From positions 62,001 through 126,000 of the forward strand of contig SMMW01000538.1 of assembly GCA_004794655.1 (NCBI GenBank): DNA of 64,000 nucleotides. Direction: 5' to 3'. The notes under the pieces are model-generated. The model was not told the origin of the DNA and made no database searches. It was given only the letters and a program-made list of their open reading frames with translations. Position 1 is the stretch's first letter; every line of letters starts with the position of its first letter. A program made the position numbers and the translations under genes. Positions 51,801 to 60,509 of the stretch are shown piece by piece. This DNA comes from Marisa cornuarietis. Its lineage: Eukaryota > Mollusca > Gastropoda > Architaenioglossa > Ampullariidae.

Positions 51801-52341
51801 TTGTTGTTGTTTGTCAAACTATAGAGGAAGAGTTCTTGTATAAAAAGTGGTGGAACTATTTTCTGTTGCAGAATCAACCGCCAGAGCAGAGATATGCCTC
51901 TCAGTTGGAGCAGTTAGCTGCCATGGGCTTTGTAGACAGAGATGCTAATATCCGAGGTAGTTACATCAAATCTGTTGGCATTTTGGCTTAAGGGCTTTTG
52001 ACTTGCATATTTTTCAGGTAGAATTGACAAATGCAGCTTTGAAGCTGCATGATAATATCTGGTTTGTTTACTGATGTGAAAGCATGTATGAATCTGCCAG
52101 TTTTTTGTTTTTGCTTTTTTTTTAATTTGTATTTGGAGTCCAGCAGGTTCTCTTTCTTTGTCTTGCTGCTAGGAGGTGCTTTAAGGTTTTGTTTTTTTTA
52201 AATTCTGAATCCTGTTAAACATTTTGTTCCATGATTTTATATGCGTGATTGGCTATAATGGTCTTCTTTCTTTTGCTAGCTTTGACTGCCACTTTGGGTG
52301 ACGTGAACGCTGCAATCGACAGACTTCTACAGCAGAGATGA
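36745..52341 (+). CDS. UBQLN: Ubiquilin (UBL-STI1-UBA proteasome shuttle), complete, 15 coding exons
   Basis: Family role: cytosolic shuttle and chaperone. The N-terminal ubiquitin-like domain docks on the proteasome, the STI1-like repeats hold hydrophobic clients, and the C-terminal UBA domain binds ubiquitin. Seen here: exons 36745-36852, 37590-37742, 38080-38112, 39738-39875, 41758-41883, 42788-42838, 43141-43218, 43827-43956, 44637-44792, 45112-45254, 47644-47727, 50407-50522, 51154-51418, 51872-51956 and 52280-52341. All are GT-AG with matching phases and give about 575 residues. UBL is at about 11-83, Asn-Pro/Met-rich STI1-like repeats at about 145-270 and 325-438, a Pro/Ser/Thr/Ala-rich linker at about 440-500 and UBA at about 530-575 with its MGF loop. 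The length fits the family (about 580-620 in vertebrates). I cannot assign it to a vertebrate paralogue; invertebrates usually carry a single ubiquilin gene. Confidence 0.97.
37277..37440 (+). mobile_element. tRNA-derived SINE-like element in UBQLN intron 1
   Basis: CTGTGGCGCAACGGTTAGCG is an A-box-like start. A degenerate B-box lies around 37330, and the body ends in TGCGTAAAACACCAATCCCC. About 160 bases. It does not have the conserved arms of a working tRNA gene. Confidence 0.6.
37590..37742 (+). CDS. UBQLN: UBQLN exon 2 (rest of UBL)
   Basis: Acceptor ATTATAG, donor GTAGGA, 51 codons. It contains the ubiquitin-like core [20 protein letters not shown] and DGLTVHLVI. Confidence 0.97.
38080..38112 (+). 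CDS. UBQLN: UBQLN exon 3 (33-nt linker exon)
   Basis: Acceptor TTTTTCAG, donor GTAAGT. It encodes only [11 protein letters not shown], the start of the linker after the UBL. In frame, so it could be skipped without a frameshift. Confidence 0.85.
39738..39875 (+). CDS. UBQLN: UBQLN exon 4
   Basis: It encodes a Gly/Leu-rich stretch ([20 protein letters not shown]) ending ELQQRMQRE; donor GTGGGT. The acceptor region AAAGCAGCAG offers three in-frame AGs, so the first one or two Gln residues are uncertain. Confidence 0.94.
41758..41883 (+). CDS. UBQLN: UBQLN exon 5 (STI1-like)
   Basis: Acceptor CATTTAG, donor GTAACT. The Asn-Pro and Met-rich repeats [20 protein letters not shown] and [17 protein letters not shown] are typical of the first STI1-like region. 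Confidence 0.97.
42788..42838 (+). CDS. UBQLN: UBQLN exon 6 (STI1-like)
   Basis: A 51-nt phase-0 exon, acceptor ATTTCAG, donor GTACGT. The reading [17 protein letters not shown] is highly conserved in ubiquilins. Confidence 0.96.
43141..43218 (+). CDS. UBQLN: UBQLN exon 7 (STI1-like)
   Basis: Acceptor CTCATAG, donor GTAATA. The reading [20 protein letters not shown] then AMSNLE is the invariant end of the first STI1-like block. Confidence 0.97.
43555..43640. repeat. Dispersed GCGCTATAAA-(ATT)n repeat
   Basis: AGTGCTAAGAGCATGCTCTC, then TATGCGCTATAAAAATC and an ATT run. A second copy is at 62.46 kb. Confidence 0.5.
43827..43956 (+). CDS. UBQLN: UBQLN exon 8
   Basis: Acceptor ATTCAG, donor GTATGT, leaves in phase 1. 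It contains the ubiquilin signature [20 protein letters not shown] followed by the NPFASLV motif. Confidence 0.97.
44637..44792 (+). CDS. UBQLN: UBQLN exon 9 (linker)
   Basis: Acceptor TCTCAG, donor GTACTT. After the conserved [12 protein letters not shown] motif it becomes Ser/Thr/Gly-rich. The donor is weak, but the phase fits the next exon. Confidence 0.92.
45112..45254 (+). CDS. UBQLN: UBQLN exon 10 (second STI1-like region)
   Basis: Acceptor TTTCTAG, donor GTATGT. Met/Gln-rich: [20 protein letters not shown] then [18 protein letters not shown] Tigger-like element has inserted in the following intron. Confidence 0.96.
45450..46897 (-). mobile_element. Tigger/pogo-like DNA transposon with decayed transposase, 1,448 bp
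   Basis: In the UBQLN intron after exon 10. Ends CAGTAAAACCTAGGTT and, inverted, CAGTGAAACCTCGGTT; TA on both sides (45448-45449, 46898-46899). The minus strand keeps pieces of a pogo-type transposase at about 45690-46060: [20 protein letters not shown], an N-terminal helix-turn-helix-like part, then a stop, then [20 protein letters not shown]. Several stops and frame breaks, and no intact DDE domain, so inactive. Confidence 0.82.
45680..46060 (-). pseudogene. Remnant of pogo/Tigger transposase N-terminal region
   Basis: Open from about 46000 to 45791 with the helix-turn-helix-like region ([20 protein letters not shown]), then an in-frame stop, with recognisable transposase residues continuing to about 45690. 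Comparable to the DNA-binding part of Tigger proteins; the catalytic part is gone. Confidence 0.65.
47644..47727 (+). CDS. UBQLN: UBQLN exon 11
   Basis: Acceptor ATTGCAG, donor GTGAGA, 28 codons. The reading [20 protein letters not shown] then VLVQQ is typical of the family. Confidence 0.96.
49370..49639 (-). mobile_element. tRNA-derived SINE
   Basis: On the minus strand the head shows an A-box-like TGGCCGAGTGGTTAGAG (49628-49612) and a B-box-like GGTTCAATACC (49584-49574), the two internal promoter parts of a tRNA. A 190-base body follows, ending near GGTAAAGGTCATCCC-type sequence. The same tail occurs at the left edge of the window. In the UBQLN intron before exon 12. Confidence 0.75.
49641..49930 (+). 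mobile_element. Decayed LINE fragment (RNase H region)
   Basis: Reads [20 protein letters not shown], clearly related to the ...[20 protein letters not shown] segment of the fragment at 19.1 kb. It then breaks up with stops (VDS* and others). It directly follows the SINE head, so the two may share one insertion history. Confidence 0.6.
50407..50522 (+). CDS. UBQLN: UBQLN exon 12
   Basis: Acceptor TTTCAG, donor GTAAGG, leaves in phase 2. It contains [20 protein letters not shown] and LQSEAPSL, the conserved end of the second STI1-like region. Confidence 0.96.
51154..51418 (+). CDS. UBQLN: UBQLN exon 13 (low-complexity linker)
   Basis: Chosen acceptor TGATGATAG: it completes an Asn codon with exon 12 and keeps the Pro/Ser/Thr/Ala linker open ([12 protein letters not shown] and onward). 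The more obvious CAG seven bases later breaks the frame. The exon ends with [12 protein letters not shown]; donor GTAAGA. Confidence 0.9.
51872..51956 (+). CDS. UBQLN: UBQLN exon 14 (UBA, first part)
   Basis: Acceptor TGTTGCAG, donor GTAGTT. The reading [20 protein letters not shown] contains the UBA ubiquitin-binding MGF loop. Confidence 0.97.
52280..52341 (+). CDS. UBQLN: UBQLN exon 15 (UBA end and stop)
   Basis: Acceptor TTGCTAG. The reading [20 protein letters not shown] ends in TGA at 52339-52341. This last UBA helix is the normal C-terminus of ubiquilins. Confidence 0.97.
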
Positions 52342-55300
52342 TGCAACTGTTCAGCCTTACTTTTCTGTTGGCTATTAAGCACCCTTGACTCTACTGATTA
52401 TAACTTTTCCTGTACAGTGGATAACTTTAATGTTTTGGTTGTGTTTTCTTTTCCATTCTTCTGTCATGGTACTGAACATTAACAGATAACTACTGGGTGT
52501 ACATTCTTTCTTGCACATTGTTTCACTACTGCCACTCATCAGGGCTATAGTGAAAGGAAGGGTAGAGAGGGTATATCAGATTTTGGCATGAATGAGTGAA
52601 TTCAGGAGCTCTGTTATAGGAATTGCTGCCTTCAGGACCCAGTTGTTAATAGAAGCTGTTGTACACAAGTGTAGTTCATTCAGCATGTACCTTTGTGCAT
52701 TTGTGTGTGTATATTTCAGGTAGGATTAGCATTGGGTTTGACTCGTGTTTACGGGTTTTGCAAGGGTTGCCAATGTCAGTGTCAGCTGCTTCCTGCAGTA
52801 ATGGAAATGTGGATTACCAGATATAAATGTGGATTACCAGATATAAATGTGGATTACCAGATAATAAATGTGGATTACCAGATATCAGTGAAAGTCGGTG
52901 ATGAATAGTCAGCAAAGGGAGGTATTGCAGTTTGTGGCAGGAAGCTTAGGTATCATGTTTCTGCATACCTGCATAAATATTCTTGCTAGAATATATTGAA
53001 GCTTTATAATTGTTGTGTGATACATTTTAGTAGAAATTCATCATGCCTTTATGCCTTTTAAAGTTTGATGCATGGGTCCAAAAGCCAAACAGCATTTATC
53101 AACATTGTCCCACATTAGTAAACTAGAAGAAGAAATTTAAAGGGAACATTTATTTTCAGGCAGACATCAATAAAAAGTTTTGCTACCAGGAAATGTGTTT
53201 GTTAATTAACTCGACCCATATGGATTAAGAGGCTATTTGTACTCGAAAGACGGCACAGTTTAGACCAAAAAAAGATTTTAAAAAAACGTCACAGCATTTT
53301 CTTAACTAAAGTATGCAAAACCCATACTTCATTATTTTTTATAAGTATATCCAGCATTAAAAATGTTTTTCAATTTGGTTTGTTGTGGGGAGGGGGGATA
53401 AAACTATTTTTAATGAAACACGAACACATTTACTGGGTCAGTTTCAAGCTTGTGATTGCTTTTAGAGGAAAAGTAATCCTGTTGCCCTCCTCAGGTCATA
53501 ACATTTTAATCAATAGATTACCAAAACATTTAAGAACATAAGTTGTTGGCTAAGAACTATAAATAATTCATGGTTCTTTGCCATGTCAATTTTTATCAGA
53601 AATAGTTTTTATGATAAAAGAAATTTTATGAAGGAATGATTCTGTAGCATCAAGTTTTGTTAGACTGTTCTGAAATAAAAATATTTTAAAGTAAGTGGAA
53701 TGCTACCAGCAGACTAGCCAAAAAATGATGGGTACTGCACAAAATTCGGTGTCAGCATTTTAAGAATTAGATTGTAAAGTCAGCAGTTGATTAGTAACAA
53801 GAAGTAATTATGAACACCAGTTTTTCTCAGCTAACATTTTCATGTTAATGGTGAGTGGCTTGCATGAAATTCTCTACATTTTTCAAGCACATAAATGCAC
53901 ATAGGCCTGGTCAGGGAAACTTGATGGTTTCCATGGTGAAAAGGATATACAAATCCTTGTATGCCTTTGAGAGACGTATGAAACTACTTGGTTTGGTTGA
54001 CTCTATCACTAGTACTCATCAATTGGTGTGGGGGGTGAAAACACTCCACCTCTCAGCTAAGCCATGGAGAGCAAAACAGGCCCATTATGAGTCTTTTGAC
54101 TCCACAATAACATGCAGTAGACATTTTTTCCAATCTAAGCCTACTCACCATTTTGAAATGATGGAGATGTTTCTTAACTGTAAGGATCAACCATATAACC
54201 CATGACATTGGGTTTTTCTTTCCTCAAAATGTATTATCATGTTGACATTTATTGCATGATTTTGTTGTGTACTGCTCTAATAGTGAAATGTTTGCCAGAG
54301 TTTGAGGCTTTTGTCAGCCTGTTCAATCTTAGTTTTACTAATAGTGTAACACCAAAGAGCAACCTGTGATTGGATCAACATATGGAAGACATAACTAGCT
54401 TACCATATTGTTTTTGCCTTGGAATATATCCTGTCTTATCCTGTATTCTCTGCTTGACAGGTTCAGTACCATGGTTTTCAAATGTAGGCCATTAAATTAT
54501 CTTACCCACTTGCTCCAGATGTTCAGTATTTTGATGTAACAAATCAAAGTGAAAAGGGTTGCTAAGAATGCCTTGCAGTATATAAGAGGATTTTAAAGGT
54601 TAGGCGATGAGATATTTGGTGCTATATTTTGAGTTAGAGAGCAAAGACTTGCTGAAAACTTGTTAACTTTTTCTTATCTTTTCACTCTTGCCATTTAATT
54701 CTGTCCTTTGAGAGAAATTTGAGTGTTTTTGTAAAATGTAATCTTGAATGTTGATCATGTAGCATTTTCCAGCAGTGTACCCAAGTATGTTTGTTGTTTT
54801 CTCAGATATTAATAGACCAAGAACTTTGCATGGAATTCATTTTGTTTTTTAATTAGGTATCTGCAAGTATTAGAAGGTTAAACAGGAAAGTCAATCAAGT
54901 TATGCAATGTTTTCATCCATTGTTACTGCAGAGTTTGAGTACCTCCTTTATTTTTACCTAAAAAAATTTTTTAAGTAATTGTGGATAATAGCAGCTATTT
55001 GTGCTTGCTCCACTGTAAACATTACTTGTACAAATTGTATATAATGTTCTGTTTTGTTTCAACAAACCTATTTATCTTTGAACAAGATTTATGTTAAGTG
55101 TTATCTTTGTTGTGTAGTATGATTGACTTTTAATTTTACTCTTGTAAACAAAAAGTTTTACTTCCCTCAGTGCCCAATTTCAACATAGGGAAATTTGTTC
55201 AAGAAAATCTTTTGTCCGACATAGTCCAGATTTACAGACAAGCTTAATTTTACAGACTTTATGTTGTGCAACTCACTGAAAAAAAACCCATTTCATTTGG

Positions 55301-55500
55301 CTCTCATTAGTGTCTCTTTTTCTCTTGTCATAGATTTCTTTTGATCAGATATGGCTAAAGTCTTGCTATTTTCCAAGAGCTGTGGTTCTTTTATTGCTAG
55401 CTGTCGTTTGTGAATGGGTTGCTTAAAACATTGCCCTGTACTCCTTCGCTTTGTGAATAGCTTGCTTTGCTGTCTTTGGCACACCTCCAATAAAGACACA
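52342..55500 (+). other. UBQLN: Probable UBQLN 3' UTR and downstream region with three candidate poly(A) signals
   Basis: No coding exon is seen here. AATAAA hexamers stand at 53169-53174, 53674-53679 and 55489-55494, so the 3' UTR may be about 0.85, 1.35 or 3.2 kb long. Only transcript ends would decide. It contains a 20-bp tandem repeat near 52.8 kb. Confidence 0.5.
52805..52886. repeat. 20-bp tandem repeat in UBQLN 3' UTR
   Basis: Four copies of TGTGGATTACCAGATATAAA, the third extended by two bases. Confidence 0.8.
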
Positions 55501-56704
55501 CCATGAATACAGTTGGACGCTCACGTCTTGTGTTACAGCCATGTTGGCTTTTAGTAATAATAATTAAATTTTTGAAGTGTGTGGATGCAAGCTCAATGCA
55601 TTACACACAAAAGACTACTAATGAGCCTATGGTTAACCATACAAGAAACATGCAAATGGATGACGCCATAGAACAGACACATTTTCAAGGTAAAGGGACA
55701 GAGTTCCAAAAAGAGAGGCCTGAGGAGTAGCATCTACCGAATTTCTCACAACTGATGCATGGCGTAACACAAGCAGACCGAAAAGGTTACTTAGGTTAGT
55801 AAAGCATGAGCAGCTCAGATTGATATGCTGGGACAATGCACACTGCAGGGTGTGGGGTGAATTTATGAAAGTTCAAACTGCCAAAGAGGCTATGAATATG
55901 CTTGTGTAGTCATGTGGAAAATCACTTTTATTGTGGGAAATTATTATCCCCAAGTGTTGGCTTTGTGTCTTTCAGCACGTAAATCTGGCATCTGTTTCCA
56001 AGATCTGAGTGCTCATGATTTGAAGTAGATGCCCATTTGGCATAGAATTTCTCCAACCACAGCTGTACTTATAATACCTGTTGGGTTTGAAATGCATGGG
56101 GGATGTGTGTGTATGTGTGTGTGTGTCTTGCAAACGGGCCAGTGAGGTTTTAGGAAAAGTTGCAAATGATTTAATAGTGGATTTTGGCCAAAGAAGTAAA
56201 TTTTGGGGCTTTTATTACTTTGATGTATTCTTTCAAAATGTACTGTAAATCACAGGCTGACCAGTTAACTGAAATCTGTACATCTTGTGGGGTGGGGGAG
56301 ATTATGTGCAGTACCGCGATTAAGAAAATGTGTGATAGTATTATATGGTAGGTTGGGTAAGGAGTTGAAAAGTGAAAACAACACCAAAAATTGTTTTTAT
56401 AAAATTTAAGACATGTAAGCTTTGGGGATTAGATATGGTCATGGACTTAAAAAAAACAACAACATAAATGTGCATCCATGATCAATGGCAAGTGACTAAA
56501 GGAGAGAACGAAATGCAGACATTGGAAGGAGGCTTTGGCGGTTTGAGCGGTAATTGTTATCTTCAGTTGCCAAGTAGCCTTCTCAGCGTGCGGTCTTATG
56601 ACATCCGTTGTTTTTGTTTTTCGTCTGGAAACCATCAAATGTACATTTTAAGCCAATTTTATTGATTGAATCGTTGAAATTAATTCTAGTGAAAGTTGCA
56701 GCTC

Positions 56705-56810
56705 TCATTTCTCTCCGCTTTTATTCCTTTCCCTAATCATATCGTCTTTCCCTTTATCAATCTTTTCTAAAACTGGTTCACCATAGTGCTTATCTAAGTA
56801 AACTCGCAGA
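56705..56810 (-). CDS. Unassigned coding-looking terminal exon
   Basis: After a long T-run and an AAG acceptor, 34 codons are open (LRVYLDKHYGEPVLEKIDKG and a Lys/Arg/Glu-rich end), then TGA. The composition looks like protein rather than chance. It needs an upstream exon ending in phase 2, which the ShKT signal exon does not provide. It may be a last exon of another minus-strand gene, or simply part of the ShKT transcript's 3' UTR. Confidence 0.25.
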
Positions 56811-57002
56811 CTTAAAAAAAAATCTGTCAATGTGAAGATGTAATGCACAAAAGTATGTGCTGTAGCTAACGACGGAGGTGTTATGACTGGTGTAGATATG
56901 AAACATAGTTTTACACCCCGTAAGCTCATGTTGCACCTAACAGCATGTATGTGGAATTTTGTTTGTGTTGTTCTGTTTGTGATTGTTTTTACCTTTTACC
57001 TC

Positions 57003-57148
57003 TTAGGCAGGAGGGCAGAGGTCACAGTACTTGCCACAGTTCTGCTTCATGTAAATGTAATCATACTCGCAGCTCTCCGGGTCATAGTCGTGGCAGTTGG
57101 GCAACGCGTCCACACACGTGGGCTTATCGTTCAGAAGCGCCGAGGTCG
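57003..57148 (-). CDS. ShKT peptide gene exon 2 (cysteine-rich domain and stop)
   Basis: Two bases complete a Thr codon, then 47 residues and TAA. All six cysteines of the mature peptide are in this exon. The acidic middle (NCHDYDPESCEYDY) and the C-terminal CGKYCDLCPPA are read directly from the minus strand. The opposite strand is also open here, but only as a shadow. Confidence 0.82.
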
Positions 57149-58545
57149 CTGTCACATGAGAATGTATAATTATATATATATAATGTCTGTACCGTACTGT
57201 TGACCCACAAATTCTTGCATGCTACTCTTATTGGCTTCTGGATACCATGACATCGTTGTCACCCTTAAAACGGTTGAAAACTTGTTGCATAATGTTTGTA
57301 GCAAAGATAGTAAATACTAGTAGTAGTCAGTATCTTTCTTTGTAGTCAGCAGAACTATGTGGCTTAGAACCGATCTTTTTTTTCCCATGCGGTGTTCTTT
57401 TCTTTTCTTTTTCGCTCGCAGTCTCGCGTTTACTTCTGAAAGACCTTTCATACGTTCATGCCTGTGAGTGCGAGCATGTGTGCGCACGCATTCCTTTTAG
57501 AATCATATTTTCTTTTTTATATGATCTCTTGACAACATGATTACAGTAGGCAGTCTCTTCTGAAAGGTTTTGGTGATAGGGAGTATTGAATATGTAATAT
57601 AAAAAAGGTTTTATCCGCCAAAACACTCCATGCTTTTGACGTGCAGAAACGCACGTGGCTGTCGCGAGCGCACACGACACGACGTTAAAACATGACATGC
57701 ATGTTGTTCATCTTCTGCAGACCCCTGCCTTATGATCTGACCTAATCTACTCTAGCTCCCTCTGTCCATAAATCTCAAGGCATGACCCTGCTCAAGCAAG
57801 TAATCTGAGGAAGAGGGTGCTCAACAATCCCCCCCCCCCCTTAAAACGTAGCTGTGTGCGAGCACAACAACCAGGAGTGCGCGGTCTGAATATTAAATAT
57901 TTACGTCTCTGCCGGCGCCGGGATGCGAACCACTCGCCTCTGGAGTGACGCCCGGTGCATGCCCGCACTTGCCCCATGATTTACTGTGAAGGAGGCAACC
58001 ATTTTTATGGCGACCAGAGCAAGCCTGTGCCAGTGTTTATTTCGCTGGTTAGGAACTCTGCAGCGAGTGAAGGATTTCTCAGAAGATTTATTCACAAAGT
58101 TCACGTCTGCTGGCCTGTTTACTTGCATTCAACATTCTACCAGTTTTTTTCTGAGTTCTCCTAAACATCTGTTACGGATTCCCTTTTTTTTAAGGGGTAC
58201 TGTTCCTAGTTAAGTCATGCGTTGCCTGCAGTTCAGCAAATTTCTTGTTGCACGTGTGCCTCGCTGGGGTCTGATTAAAGGTAATTTTGTTTTTCTTAGG
58301 CTGCCTTGGCTCATTTCACTTTCTTTCCTATCCTCTCCAAATTAGCTCAAGTTCTCTGGCATTCATGTTTTCTTCTACAACACTTATTATACAATCTGTT
58401 TTCGAAACATTCACGACTTTCTTGTTGTGTAGGTCTTTTTAACAAAACAGGTGAAAATTTCTAAGTACCGTGTTTACGAGATGAGCTGTATTTATTCCGT
58501 CGGCATAACCCTAACCCTTAGTTTGTTAGCTTGCTTGCTTGCTTG

Positions 58546-58611
<66 letters not shown>

Positions 58612-58889
58612 CATAGCTTGTTGCATCTGTTTAAAGGTCCAGTTACTTTGCCATTCTTTAATTATCCGTCTCCTTTCCCTCTCTGTCTCTCTCTGTCTCT
58701 CACTCACACGCACATGAACATGCACACTCCCTTCTACCTGCATGCACTCGCTATAAACAAGGTGTGCTGAGTGCTGTCCACACAAATGTCACATCTGTCG
58801 CTGTCTACGTTTCGTTAAGTCTACACCTTACTTGGTAACACAAAGAAGAAAATGGCCGCAAAGCAAAAGCACAGCAGGAGTGTCCTCAT
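57003..58889 (-). CDS. Small secreted ShKT-domain peptide, two exons, about 67 residues
   Basis: Seen: exon 1 (58889-58832) starts with ATG in the context CTACCATGA, followed by Arg and a run of about 17 hydrophobic residues, a clear signal peptide; its donor is GTAAGG, phase 1. Exon 2 (57148-57003), acceptor TGTGACAG, completes the split codon in frame and encodes 48 residues, then TAA. The mature part has exactly six cysteines spaced C-x6-C-x7-C-x10-C-x3-C-x2-C. The last three spacings (10, 3, 2) and the ...YMK..C...C..C ending are those of ShKT domains, which occur alone or at the ends of secreted enzymes. Inference: an extracellular disulphide-rich peptide of unknown target. The domain also occurs in non-toxic proteins, and no toxicity is implied. 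The GC content of exon 2 exceeds that of its surroundings. A skipped middle exon cannot be excluded. TATA-like TTTAAAAG lies about 85 bases upstream of the ATG. Confidence 0.8.
57840..58000 (-). mobile_element. tRNA-related SINE-like fragment in the ShKT gene intron
   Basis: Minus strand GAGGCGAGTGGTTCGCATCC followed by CGGCGCCGG resembles a B-box/T-arm; the A-box part is weak. The body runs to a poly-G/C stretch at 57826-57840. Assignment rests mainly on the B-box. Confidence 0.4.
58527..58611. repeat. (GCTT)n/(CTTT)n compound microsatellite
   Basis: Four GCTT units, then about 16 CTTT units, downstream of the signal exon in the ShKT gene intron. Long frames over it are repeat artefacts. 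Confidence 0.9.
58832..58889 (-). CDS. ShKT peptide gene exon 1 (signal peptide)
   Basis: Nineteen codons plus one base. Met-Arg-Thr is followed by an unbroken hydrophobic core rich in Leu, Phe, Cys, Ala and Ile, ending Val-Leu-Pro, as expected for a secretory signal. The donor AGTAAGG leaves phase 1, matching the acceptor of the ShKT exon. Confidence 0.75.
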
Positions 58890-58972
58890 GGTAGCAGTTT
58901 CGGATCCAATCGCTGATGATTTTTTTTCCCAGACGTGCTGGAGATAATCAAAGCCCTCGGAGCTCTGACCAG

Positions 58973-58981
58973 CTTTTAAAC
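58973..58981 (-). promoter_or_regulatory. TATA-like box of the ShKT peptide gene
   Basis: Minus-strand GTTTAAAAG about 85 bases upstream of the signal-peptide ATG would give a 5' UTR of roughly 50-60 bases. Placement alone supports it. Confidence 0.35.
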
Positions 58982-59135
58982 AGGTGTGCATGAGCACGTG
59001 ACCAAGAGACATCTGCACTAAACGAGGAAAGTACACGAAACTTCTCGAAAATTTCTTTCATTCCCTGGTTGCTTTGCACCAACCCATTTCCCTCCTCGTT
59101 ATGCTGAAGAAGAACGGAGTAGGATTTTATTGAAT

Positions 59136-59206
59136 ATAATAATAATAATAGCCTTACGCAGTGCTTTATCCCTCCATCAGAGTCAGGCTCAAAGCGCTTT
59201 ACAAAA
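59136..59206. repeat. Dispersed AATAAT/GCGCTTTACA repeat, copy 4
   Basis: ATAATAATAATAATAGCC, then AGTGCTTTATCC and CTCAAAGCGCTTTACAAAAA, as in the other copies. Confidence 0.45.
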
Positions 59207-59225
59207 AGTACAAAAAGAAATAAAA

Positions 59226-59250
59226 TACACACACACACACACACACACAC
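59226..59250. repeat. (CA)n microsatellite
   Basis: About 12 CA units beside the dispersed repeat at 59.14 kb. Confidence 0.85.
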
Positions 59251-60430
59251 TGATATCAGAATTATAATGGGAGCTGATGTCAAAAGCAAAGAGAACATTG
59301 TATTGTCCGTTTCTATATCCGCTCATGGTGGAAATAAGATGAAGGCCATCATCAGGGACGCGGTCTGCAGCCTTGTCATTGCATGGAATCTTCGACAGGT
59401 GTTCAGCTTCTAAAAGTAGTCACTACGTAGTGGAAAGTTCTTACTACACTTGTACTGAAGCTAAGATCACTATCGTTGGTGCAGTAGCCGAACTCAGTCG
59501 ACACAACTCTTGTTAGGGCATCATGCCAACGGTCGCTGCAACGTGTAACTTCCTTCAGTTTCTCAGTGTTAGCCATATCAGATCCGCCTTTTACTGTTCA
59601 AGAAATGTACTAGTACAGCCCAGCATCTAAAATGTCTGGAGTAATTGCACAAGACCACATGGAGTCGATAGACACTAAATATTTCTCTCGACAAATACGC
59701 GGGAAATAGAAGAATGCCATTTTTGTAGGCAGACCTTCCCCAAATCGAACTTTATTTTTACCCTGGAAATCCGCAGCACTAGCACATGTGAGCGCAAAGA
59801 TATATAAATTAAAATCTATCATCACTTCTGTTGACAGTATTTTTTTTAATTTATTGAATAAACTCATCAGCGCTTTCATCTAGAAAAAAACGAGTTTTTC
59901 CTCTTATTCCATCAGTAACAGATAAATGCCTTTCTAATTCATTCTGGATGCAGGTGTGTCTTTAAGATATTTTACTTGTTCAGTTTCTGCATCAGATAAA
60001 CTCTTTAGCGGTGCATTCTTCTGTTGTTGCTGATGTTAGCATCATCTGCTGCTATCAATCAAAATCGGGTATCATTCGGGGTGCAGACAGCCATTCCTTT
60101 GATGCGAAAAGCAGTTCGTCTGAAAGATAAAACATAAAAAAATAAACATAACGCCATGTAAAGATGAAAAAAAATCCTGTTGACTTTACCAAATTTTTGT
60201 GACGATTCAGACCCTGACTCTTTGGTAAGAAAAGAACAGATAAACACGAGAGGAGCTATTATATGTTTGCTTAGCAGCCTGCCGCATCCCTGAAAAATAA
60301 GCGATGGATGCTGATGGTTTTACCAACTCTGCTAATGACTCAGTTTATGAGTCTCTAGTGATAGAAGAACAGATTGATAATTTGTGAACAAACAATTTGC
60401 CTGTTTGCGTGTCTGGTTGCCTGTATGTAT

Positions 60431-60434
60431 TTGC

Positions 60435-60508
<74 letters not shown>
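60431..60508. repeat. (TGCG)n/(TGTC)n compound microsatellite
   Basis: About eight GTGC units run into about ten CTGT units. Confidence 0.9.

Positions 60509-60509
<1 letters not shown>

Noticed and set aside
56883..57203. 106-codon plus-strand frame opposite the ShKT exon
   Set aside because: Shadow of the minus-strand exon; only the minus strand gives a six-cysteine domain with matching splice sites.
58504..58520. Telomere-like CCCTAACCCT
   Set aside because: Barely more than one and a half units; no array.
58451..58785. Frames over the CTTT repeat (poly Phe/Leu/Ser or Lys/Glu/Arg)
   Set aside because: Pure microsatellite translation.
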